Origin: Pseudomonadota bacterium
GTDB taxonomy: Bacteria; Pseudomonadota; Gammaproteobacteria; Burkholderiales; Ferrovaceae
Direction: 5' to 3'
Length of the DNA stretch: 11,102 nt
Assembly (NCBI GenBank): GCA_021804705.1
Contig: JAJZHC010000031.1
Span: 1-11,102 of the forward strand
The notes under the pieces are model-generated. The model did no database searches. It had not been told where the DNA came from and saw only the letters and a list, made by a program, of their open reading frames with translations. Position 1 is the first letter of the stretch; each line of letters starts with the position of its first letter. Below are positions 1 through 5,861 of this stretch, piece by piece. A program made the translations under genes and the position numbers.

Positions 1-942
1 AGCTGATTCGGCAGAAAGCATGACAGCATCGCTGCCGTCCAGGACGGCATTGGCAACGTCAGATACTTCCGCGCGGGTAGGCACCGGGCTGGAAATCATG
101 GATTCCATCATCTGGGTGGCGGTAATGACGGTTTTGTTCATTTCGCGCGCCAGGCGGATCATGCGCTTTTGCATGGCTGGCACGGCGGCGTCGCCCACTT
201 CAACGGCCAGGTCGCCGCGTGCCACCATGATGGAATCGCTTGCGGCAATGATGTCTTCCAGGGCGTCGATGGCCTCGGCGCGTTCAATCTTGGACTGGAT
301 CTGGGCATGGCCACCGGCCTTCACCATCAGGTCGCGTGCCCATTGCACATCTGCACCAGAACGCGGGAAGGAAACGGCCAGATAATCCACGCGCAGGCGC
401 GCTGCCAGCTTGATGTCCTCCATGTCCTTTTCCGTCAGGGCCGGGGCTGTCAAGCCACCGCCACGCCGGTTGATGCCCTTGTTGTTGGACAGGGGGCCGC
501 CCTGAACGACAGTGGTATGGACCTGGTTGCCGCTGACATGATCGACGCGCAGTTCAATCTTGCCATCATCCAGCAACAAGGCGTCACCGCTTGAAACATC
601 CCGGGGGAGTTCCTTGTAATCCAGGCCCACGCGTTCCTGGTCGCCCAAGGCGCAATCCGCATCCAGAACGAACTTGTCCCCGGCCTTCAATGCGATGCGG
701 CCCTCACGGAACTTGCCCACGCGGATCTTGGGCCCTTGCAGGTCGCCCAGGATACCCACCGTGCGTCCCAGCTTCTTTGCGATGGCGCGGATCGTCTCGA
801 TGCGATCATGGTGGTCCTGCTCGGTGCCGTGTGAGAAATTGAGGCGGGCAACATCCATTCCGGCCAGAATCATGCGCTCCAGAACTTCGGGGCTGCTGGA
901 GGCGGGTCCGATGGTGGCAACAATCTTGGTGCGACGAGGCAT
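1..942 (-). CDS. pyk: Pyruvate kinase, PykA type (3' end cut by window edge)
   Basis: Converts phosphoenolpyruvate and ADP to pyruvate and ATP in the cytoplasm, the last step of glycolysis. Exactly 314 N-terminal codons are visible; the family is usually about 470-480 residues, so part of the barrel and the C-terminal regulatory domain lie outside. Visible motifs in order are RRTKIVATIGPAS at the start, RLNFSHG, the B-domain GDLQGPKIRVG, LAVSFPR, the catalytic-lysine segment QSKIERAEAI, the metal-binding MVARGDLAVEVG, and ITATQMMESM. The SFPR and LSNNKGIN segments resemble E. coli PykA more than PykF, which suggests activation by AMP or sugar phosphates rather than fructose-1,6-bisphosphate; this is inference. 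The ATG at 942 has a CAGGAG ribosome site at 958-953, 10 nt away. It is the third gene of the gap-pgk-pyk unit, 33 nt after pgk. In related betaproteobacteria fba often follows, but that cannot be seen here. Confidence 0.96.
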   Translation of the reverse strand, partial: MPRRTKIVATIGPASSSPEVLERMILAGMDVARLNFSHGTEQDHHDRIETIRAIAKKLGRTVGILGDLQGPKIRVGKFREGRIALKAGDKFVLDADCALGDQERVGLDYKELPRDVSSGDALLLDDGKIELRVDHVSGNQVHTTVVQGGPLSNNKGINRRGGGLTAPALTEKDMEDIKLAARLRVDYLAVSFPRSGADVQWARDLMVKAGGHAQIQSKIERAEAIDALEDIIAASDSIMVARGDLAVEVGDAAVPAMQKRMIRLAREMNKTVITATQMMESMISSPVPTRAEVSDVANAVLDGSDAVMLSAESA

Positions 943-975
943 CTGCTTGAAACTCCTGTAAGGTGATTTGTAGTT

Positions 976-2154
976 TTAATGGGTGCGTGATTCCAGAATG
1001 CGGACCGCAGGCAGCTCGCGTCCTTCCAGAAACTCGAGGAATGCGCCGCCTCCGGTGGAAATGTAGGAAACCCGGTCGGCGATATGGTACTTGGAAACGG
1101 CGGCGAGGGTGTCCCCACCTCCGGCAATGGAAAATGCGGGGGATTCTGCAATCGCCAGGGCCAGGGTTCTGGTGCCTTCGGCAAACTGGTCGAATTCAAA
1201 AACGCCCACGGGACCGTTCCACACAATCGTGCCTGCTTTCTTGAGAATTTCAGCCAGCTGCGCTGCGGTTTTGGGTCCGATGTCGAAGATCATGTCGTCA
1301 TCGTCCACATCGTCAACGGACTTGAGCGTGGCTGCAGCCGTTTCTGAAAAGGCCTTGCCCACCACGACGTCCACCGGGATGGGCACGTTTCCGCCACGGG
1401 CCCTGGCGGCTTCGATGATCTTGCGCGCTTCAGGAACCAGATCAGGCTCGGCCAGCGATTTACCGATTTTTTTACCGGCAGCGAGCAAAAAGGTATTGGC
1501 AATGCCACCGCCGACGATGAGCTGATCCACTTTCTGCGAGAGCGTGGCCAGTACCGTCAATTTGGTCGAGACCTTCGAGCCGGCCACGATGGCCACCAGG
1601 GGGCGGGCCGGCTCTTTGAGCGCCCGTCCCAGCGCGTCCAGCTCTGCGGCCAGAAGCGGCCCTGCGCAGGCGATGGGTGCATATCTGGCAACGCCGTGGG
1701 TGGATGCCTCGGCCCGGTGCGCGGTGCCGAAGGCGTCCATCACAAAGATGTCGCAAAGTGCGGCCATGCGACGGGAGAGGGCTTCGTCGTCCTTCTTTTC
1801 GCCGGGGTTGAAGCGCACGTTTTCAAACATCACCACACTGCCCGGGGCCACGGCCACTTCGTGGTCCAGCCAGTGGGAGATCAGCGGCACGGGCGCTTCC
1901 AGCAATTCACCCAGTCGCACGGCAACCGGCGCCAGGGAATAGGCCTCTTCGAAAGTGCCTTCGGTGGGTCGCCCCAAGTGCGACATCAGCATCAACCGGG
2001 CACCAGCAGCGAGCGCCTGGCGGATGCCGGGCAGGCTGGCGCGAATCCGGGTGTCGTCGGTGATGACCCCATCCTTGAGCGGGACGTTGAAGTCCACCCG
2101 AATCAGGACGCGTTTGTTGGCAAGATCAAGGTCTTGCATGCGAATGATGGTCAT
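976..2154 (-). CDS. pgk: Phosphoglycerate kinase
   Basis: Interconverts 3-phosphoglycerate/ATP and 1,3-bisphosphoglycerate/ADP. In the Calvin cycle it works in the ATP-consuming direction, directly before GAPDH. The 392-residue length is normal for bacterial PGK. Motifs in order: RVDFNVPL near residue 20, the substrate-binding SHLGRPTEG near 60, the hinge-region GGGIANTFL near 215, the nucleotide-binding NGPVGVFEFD near 315, GGGDTLAAV, and STGGGAFLEFLEG near the C terminus. The ATG lies only 4 nt after the gap stop codon. No strong Shine-Dalgarno sequence is visible before it, which fits translational coupling to gap. It is the middle gene of the gap-pgk-pyk operon. Frame and motifs are intact throughout. 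Confidence 0.98.
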   Translation of the reverse strand: MTIIRMQDLDLANKRVLIRVDFNVPLKDGVITDDTRIRASLPGIRQALAAGARLMLMSHLGRPTEGTFEEAYSLAPVAVRLGELLEAPVPLISHWLDHEVAVAPGSVVMFENVRFNPGEKKDDEALSRRMAALCDIFVMDAFGTAHRAEASTHGVARYAPIACAGPLLAAELDALGRALKEPARPLVAIVAGSKVSTKLTVLATLSQKVDQLIVGGGIANTFLLAAGKKIGKSLAEPDLVPEARKIIEAARARGGNVPIPVDVVVGKAFSETAAATLKSVDDVDDDDMIFDIGPKTAAQLAEILKKAGTIVWNGPVGVFEFDQFAEGTRTLALAIAESPAFSIAGGGDTLAAVSKYHIADRVSYISTGGGAFLEFLEGRELPAVRILESRTH

Positions 2155-2158
2155 GGCG

Positions 2159-3172
2159 TTACGCGGCCGCCATCCAGGCTGCAGTGACGTCCAGCATGCG
2201 GTTGCTGAAGCCCCATTCGTTGTCGTACCAGGACAGCACCTTGACCAGGTTGCCGCCAGAAACCTTGGTCAGGCCGGCATCAAAAGTGCTGGAAGCGGGG
2301 TCGTGGTTGAAATCGACGGAAACCAGGGGGGCCGTGTTGTAATTCAGGATTCCCTTCAATGGGCCCTCAGCGGCGGCTTTCATGATGGCATTGACTTCTT
2401 CCACGGTCGTGGCCCGTGCAGCTTCGAAAGTGAGATCCACCAGCGAGACGTTGATGGTGGGTACGCGGACCGAAAATCCGTCCAGCCGGCCGTTGAGTTC
2501 TGGCAGCACCAGGCCCACGGCTGCAGCCGCACCGGTCTTGGTGGGAATCATGGACATGGTGGCGGAACGGGCGCGGTGCAGGTCCGAGTGGTACACATCG
2601 GTCAACACCTGGTCGTTGGTGTAGGCATGGATGGTGGTCATGAGCCCTTTGACGACGCCAAGGTGCTCATGCAAGGGTTTGACCAGGGGTGCAAGACAGT
2701 TGGTCGTGCAGGAGGCGTTGGAGATGACCGTCATGTCGGAGCGCAGAATCTGGTGGTTGACGCCAAAGACCACGGTTGCGTCCACATCCTTGCCGCCGGG
2801 AGCGGAAATGATCACCTTGCGCGCCCCTCCCTTGAGGTGTGCTGACGCCTTTTCCTTGCTGGTGAACAGTCCGGTGCATTCCATGACGACATCCACGCCC
2901 ACACTGCTCCATGGGATTTCAGCAGGGTTGCGCTGGGAAAAGACCCGAATGAGGTCGCCGTTGATGACCATGGCATCGCCCTGTACCGCAACATCGGCAT
3001 GGAATTTGCCGTGTGCCGTGTCGTAACGGGTCAAATGCGCATTGGTTTCAGGGTTTCCCAGATCGTTGATGGCCACGATCTGGATACCTTGCTTGTTTCC
3101 CGATTCGTAAAGCGCGCGCAGGACATTGCGACCAATGCGGCCATAACCGTTGATTCCGACACGAACTGCCAT
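2159..3172 (-). CDS. gap: Glyceraldehyde-3-phosphate dehydrogenase, type I
   Basis: Oxidises glyceraldehyde-3-phosphate to 1,3-bisphosphoglycerate, or reduces the latter in the Calvin cycle. The protein has 337 residues, normal for the family. The Rossmann motif VGINGYGRIGRN opens the protein, followed by AINDLG with the Asp that contacts the NAD ribose. The active site is SNASCTTN with catalytic Cys155, and His182 lies in TTIHAYTNDQ. The C-terminal WYDNEWGFSNRM is standard. Where NAD-only glycolytic enzymes often carry Leu-Pro before the His of the coenzyme loop, this one has Val-Tyr (DVYHSDL, about 192-198), so cofactor preference cannot be read with certainty. The start at 3172 was chosen because MAVRVGINGYG matches family N termini and has GAGGAG at 3185-3180, 7 nt upstream; the frame stays open to 3238 but that extension is not family-like. 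It is the first gene of the operon and divergent from cbbR. Confidence 0.97.
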   Translation of the reverse strand: MAVRVGINGYGRIGRNVLRALYESGNKQGIQIVAINDLGNPETNAHLTRYDTAHGKFHADVAVQGDAMVINGDLIRVFSQRNPAEIPWSSVGVDVVMECTGLFTSKEKASAHLKGGARKVIISAPGGKDVDATVVFGVNHQILRSDMTVISNASCTTNCLAPLVKPLHEHLGVVKGLMTTIHAYTNDQVLTDVYHSDLHRARSATMSMIPTKTGAAAAVGLVLPELNGRLDGFSVRVPTINVSLVDLTFEAARATTVEEVNAIMKAAAEGPLKGILNYNTAPLVSVDFNHDPASSTFDAGLTKVSGGNLVKVLSWYDNEWGFSNRMLDVTAAWMAAA

Positions 3173-3270
3173 GGGGCTTCTCCTCGTAAGTGCAAGTTTT
3201 AGATGAATGATCGGTTGGTAGGGGTGTAATAGGCCCAATTATCCACGAGCCGGAGGCTGAGGTCATCTCC

Positions 3271-3286
3271 CCCGTGTTTTCACGGG
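3271..3286 (-). promoter_or_regulatory. Hairpin in the presumed gap mRNA leader
   Basis: CCCGTG and CACGGG form a perfect 6-bp stem with a four-base loop, and the stem can lengthen past a two-base bulge using adjacent TCT and AGA bases. No T-run follows on either strand, so it is not a standard intrinsic terminator. If gap starts near 3303, the hairpin sits about 100 nt upstream of the gap start codon within a leader of about 130 nt. It could affect mRNA stability or be chance; its function is unknown. Confidence 0.35.
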
Positions 3287-3309
3287 AGAGGGCTTGGGTT
3301 CTGGTTCTC

Positions 3310-3338
3310 ATTATAAAAAATTATGATGAAATTATAAA
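3310..3338 (-). promoter_or_regulatory. Candidate sigma-70 promoter of gap-pgk-pyk
   Basis: Reading leftwards, a perfect TATAAT occupies 3315-3310. A weak TTTATA (4 of 6 to TTGACA) lies at 3338-3333, with a 17-nt spacer. Transcription would start near 3303 and leave a leader of about 130 nt. Two further TATAAT words on this strand (3336-3331 and 3347-3342) lack a reasonable -35 partner. A weak -35 with a strong -10 fits a promoter that needs an activator such as CbbR, which is inference. Confidence 0.45.
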
Positions 3339-3361
3339 GCCATTATAAAATGGGCTTATAA
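3311..3361. promoter_or_regulatory. TTATAA repeat block, candidate CbbR operator
   Basis: Copies of TTATAA start at 3311, 3332, 3343 and 3356, with a one-base variant TTATGA at 3321. The steps are 10, 11, 11 and 13 bp, close to one helical turn. TTATAA is self-complementary. The block also contains an imperfect 12-bp inverted repeat: TTATAAAGCCAT (3332-3343) against ATGGGCTTATAA (3350-3361), matching at 10 of 12 positions. LysR-family regulators bind AT-rich, partly symmetric sites over several helical turns between divergent promoters, and CbbR sites in other bacteria carry TNA-type half-sites. Use of this block by the adjacent CbbR is inference. AT-rich promoter DNA alone could give some of this pattern. 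Confidence 0.5.
3321..3349 (+). promoter_or_regulatory. Candidate sigma-70 promoter of cbbR
   Basis: A weak -35 TTATGA (3321-3326) and a -10 TATAAA (3344-3349, 5 of 6) are separated by 17 nt. Transcription would begin near 3356, about 20 nt before the cbbR start codon. The elements overlap the presumed gap promoter on the other strand and the TTATAA repeat block. A single CbbR-bound complex could therefore repress its own gene while activating gap, as is common for LysR regulators. Confidence 0.35.
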
Positions 3362-3374
3362 AAAGCAGGAGGGC

Positions 3375-4337
3375 ATGGTGCATTTCACGTTTCGACAACT
3401 ACAAATATTCGAATCCGTGGCGCGCTTGCTGAATTTTTCCCGTGCCAGCGAAGAGCTTCATCTCACCCAGCCCGCCGTATCCATGCAGATCAAGCAACTG
3501 GAAGATGCGGTTGGCATTCCGCTATTCGAACAAATGGGCAAGCGTATTTTTTTGACCCAGGCTGGCGAAGAACTCTACCAGCACTCACACATCATTTCCC
3601 GCCAGATGAAGGATGCCCAGGAAGCCATCGAAAGCCTGCGGGAAGGGGTGAGCGGTCGCCTGGACATTGCCATCATCAGCACCGCCAAATACTTTGCGCC
3701 CACGCTGCTGACCCGGTTTTGCGAGATGCATCCTGCCGTTCAGCTGAAACTGTCCGTGAACAATCGCGAAGGGATCGTGCATCAGCTGATGCACAATGAA
3801 GTGGACCTCGTCATCATGGGGCAACCGCCCGAGGGGTTGGGGGTTGTGACCGAACCCTTTGCGCGCAATGCACACATCATTGTGGCGCCCCCCCGCCACC
3901 CCCTGGCCTCGGTGAAATCCCTGACGCTGGCGCGTGTGGCAGAAGAACCCTTTTTGCTGCGCGAAAAAGGTTCGGGAACGCGCCAGTTGCTGGAGCGGTT
4001 CCTGTCGTCCCATGGCCTGGTGGTCAATGCGCGCATGGAGATGAGCAGTAACGAAACCATCAAACAGGCCACCATCGCAGGCATGGGCATCGCCTTTCTG
4101 TCCGAGCATACGGTGGCCCTTGAGCTCGAGACACAGCGCCTCATCATTCTTCCGGTTCCGGGGCTGCCCATCGTACGGGATTGGTACCTGGTGCACCACA
4201 AGGAGAAGCGTTTGTCCCCGGTGGCCCGGGCCTTCAAACAGTTTTTGCTGGAACAGGCCCCGCAGTTGTTAGGCGCGCTCGCGCAACCACTCGCGCCACT
4301 CGTTGAAAAGAGGCGGGTGAAGGGCGGCAATCACTGA
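3375..4337 (+). CDS. cbbR: LysR-family regulator, CbbR type
   Basis: CbbR proteins activate Calvin-cycle operons in response to cellular metabolites and usually repress their own gene. The N-terminal winged helix-turn-helix (about residues 1-65) carries FTFRQLQIFESVARL, the recognition-helix segment LTQPAVSMQIKQLE, and IPLFEQMGKRIFLTQAGEEL. A linker helix follows, then a two-lobed effector-binding domain from about 90 to 295. The N terminus is strikingly like CbbR rather than a generic LysR. The ATG at 3375 is only 2 nt from AGGAGG (3367-3372); the next codon, GTG at 3378, has 5-nt spacing and would give MHFTFRQLQ, so it may be the true start. The gene is divergent from gap-pgk-pyk, which points to that operon as a target. 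Its last 69 bp overlap the phosphatase gene on the other strand. The CbbR assignment rests on similarity from memory and on context. Confidence 0.85.
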   Translation: MVHFTFRQLQIFESVARLLNFSRASEELHLTQPAVSMQIKQLEDAVGIPLFEQMGKRIFLTQAGEELYQHSHIISRQMKDAQEAIESLREGVSGRLDIAIISTAKYFAPTLLTRFCEMHPAVQLKLSVNNREGIVHQLMHNEVDLVIMGQPPEGLGVVTEPFARNAHIIVAPPRHPLASVKSLTLARVAEEPFLLREKGSGTRQLLERFLSSHGLVVNARMEMSSNETIKQATIAGMGIAFLSEHTVALELETQRLIILPVPGLPIVRDWYLVHHKEKRLSPVARAFKQFLLEQAPQLLGALAQPLAPLVEKRRVKGGNH

Positions 4338-5051
4338 CCGTTTCCAGGGAGAAGCCTCCCAAAACTGGTCGTGTTCCAGCGTGCAGTATCTGCCGCCGGC
4401 TTCCTGAAGGATCAAGGAGCCCGCCGCATAATCCCACAGCTTTTGCCCTCCGTGCAGCGAGAGATCAAAGCGTCCTGCGGCCACATAGCACCACTCCAGG
4501 GTGCTTGCGCCAAAGTTGCGCTGTGAGGCATAGGGGGGGTGGCTGCTCAGGGCTTGCGCCAGCTTTTCGGGCAACCGTTTTAAATCCACCGTGGCAACCG
4601 CTTCCCGAAACAGGGGTGATGAGACCCTGATGGGTAATTGAATGCCATTGAGCCAGGCGCCACTTCCCTTTTCGGCAGCAAACGCCTCATCGGCAACCGG
4701 GTCGTAGACGACGCCCAGCACAGGACGGCCCTGACGCATCAGGGCGACGGAAATGGCAAAGTAGGGGATGCCATGAACGAAGTTGGAAGTGCCGTCGATC
4801 GGGTCTACACACCAGACGCCCTCATGGCTTTCCTGCCAGAGTTTGCGCTGTAGCGACTCGGACATTTCCTCTCCCAGGATGGGGCAGTCCTGAAGCGTGG
4901 CAAGGGCACCCACCAGGGCTTCCTGGGCGGCAAGGTCGGCCTGGGTAAACAGGCTGCCGTCATTTTTCCGGTCATGGGCCACTTTCAGATACCGTGGCAT
5001 GACCTCCTCATGAGCGACTGATTTGACGACCTGGATGAGCTGTTCGAGCAT
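4269..5051 (-). CDS. Inositol monophosphatase family phosphatase
   Basis: A Mg-dependent, lithium-sensitive-type phosphatase fold acting on small sugar or inositol phosphates; the real substrate is unknown. The protein has 260 residues, normal for the family. Metal and catalytic motifs are complete: GEE at 60-62, DPIDGTSNF at 83-91, and WDYAAGSLILQEAGG at 206-220 with the third metal-binding Asp207. SuhB, CysQ and archaeal IMPase/FBPase proteins share these motifs, so a symbol is not assigned. No signal peptide is seen. The start at 5051 gives a family-like N terminus (MLEQLIQVVKSVAHEEV) but has only a weak TGAG upstream; the frame remains open to 5147, which would cross into rsmE. It is convergent with cbbR (69-bp overlap) and divergent from rsmE. 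Being next to cbbR makes a Calvin-cycle sugar phosphate a possible substrate, but this is only inference. Confidence 0.9.
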   Translation of the reverse strand: MLEQLIQVVKSVAHEEVMPRYLKVAHDRKNDGSLFTQADLAAQEALVGALATLQDCPILGEEMSESLQRKLWQESHEGVWCVDPIDGTSNFVHGIPYFAISVALMRQGRPVLGVVYDPVADEAFAAEKGSGAWLNGIQLPIRVSSPLFREAVATVDLKRLPEKLAQALSSHPPYASQRNFGASTLEWCYVAAGRFDLSLHGGQKLWDYAAGSLILQEAGGRYCTLEHDQFWEASPWKRSVIAALHPPLFNEWREWLRERA

Positions 5052-5095
5052 GGGCTCATGATAACATGAGGACGTCTTTCGACCTGACGATGCAC

Positions 5096-5854
5096 ATGAC
5101 GATTCCGCGCTTTCATTGCGACACGCCGCTGGGGCAAGCTGTCGCATTCGGGCTGCCCGAGGCCGTGGCGCATCACGCCGTGCGCGTGCTGCGCCTGAAG
5201 GTGGGAGACGATCTGGTCCTGTTCGACGGCACGGGTGGCGAGCATTGGGTGCGCATCGATCGCATCGCGGGTTCGGCCGTTACCGTTTCCCGCCAGGCCT
5301 TCAGCGCCCGCGAGGCAGAATCCCCACTGGATCTGTGGCTGGGGCAAGTCTTATGTGCCAATGAAAAAATGGATTGGGTTTTCCAGAAAGCCGTCGAGCT
5401 GGGTGTTACCCGTTGCTCGCCGCTGCAGGCCGAGCGCAGCGTGGTCCGCCTGTCACAGGAACGGGCGCAGCGCAAGGAGGGTCATTGGCACGGCGTGATC
5501 CGTGCGGCTTGCGAGCAATCAGGGCGTAATCGGGTGCCCCTGCTGGACCCGGTTCAGCCCATGGCGCAGTGGATTGCTTCCCTGCCAGAGAAAAGCCTGC
5601 GGCTGATGCTGTCACCCCGGGGTGACACGAGCCTGTCTCAGCTCGCCATCCCCACGGGCCCCATTGCCCTGCTGGTGGGCCCGGAAGGGGGGCTGACGGC
5701 GGGAGAGGAGGCCCTTGCGCGCGCAGCCGGGTTTCTGGGACTCAGGCTCGGGCCCCGCATCCTGCGCACGGAGACGGCTGCCCTGGCGCTGGTGGCAACG
5801 CTTCAGGGCCGATGGGGCGATTTTGTGGAAGCGCTGGTGCCCCAACCGCTATAA
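5096..5854 (+). CDS. rsmE: 16S rRNA (uracil-1498-N3)-methyltransferase
   Basis: Methylates U1498 of 16S rRNA using S-adenosylmethionine; it is a SPOUT-class enzyme acting on the small ribosomal subunit. As started here it has 252 residues, close to the usual 240-250. A PUA-like N-terminal domain (about 1-70) precedes the SPOUT domain. Conserved segments are LGQVLCANEKMDWVFQKAVELGV (two blocks around residues 82-104), AACEQSGRNRVP near 138-148, the knot motif LLVGPEGGLTAGEE at 192-205, and LGPRILRTETAALAL at 218-232. Three in-frame ATGs exist at 5066, 5090 and 5096; MTIPRFH from 5096 aligns best with the E. coli start MRIPRIYH, but none has a clear Shine-Dalgarno site. It begins a plus-strand set with argA (7-nt gap) and yggX, and lies head to head with the phosphatase gene. 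Confidence 0.95.
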   Translation: MTIPRFHCDTPLGQAVAFGLPEAVAHHAVRVLRLKVGDDLVLFDGTGGEHWVRIDRIAGSAVTVSRQAFSAREAESPLDLWLGQVLCANEKMDWVFQKAVELGVTRCSPLQAERSVVRLSQERAQRKEGHWHGVIRAACEQSGRNRVPLLDPVQPMAQWIASLPEKSLRLMLSPRGDTSLSQLAIPTGPIALLVGPEGGLTAGEEALARAAGFLGLRLGPRILRTETAALALVATLQGRWGDFVEALVPQPL

Positions 5855-5861
5855 TCGGCCC

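Noticed and set aside
1955..2845. Long plus-strand open frame of 296 codons opposite pgk and gap
   Set aside because: It is the antisense shadow of two well-supported genes, has no recognisable domain, and its His/Gly/Gln-rich composition is typical of such shadows.
3048..3311. Minus-strand frame of 87 codons covering the gap leader
   Set aside because: It overlaps gap out of frame and has no family-like sequence; the region is better read as promoter and leader.
3585..4199. Minus-strand open frame of 204 codons opposite cbbR
   Set aside because: Antisense to a gene with clear LysR motifs; no recognisable domain or convincing gene start.
5052..5147. N-terminal extension of the phosphatase back to 5147
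   Set aside because: The added residues are not family-like and would run into rsmE; the start at 5051 matches the family.
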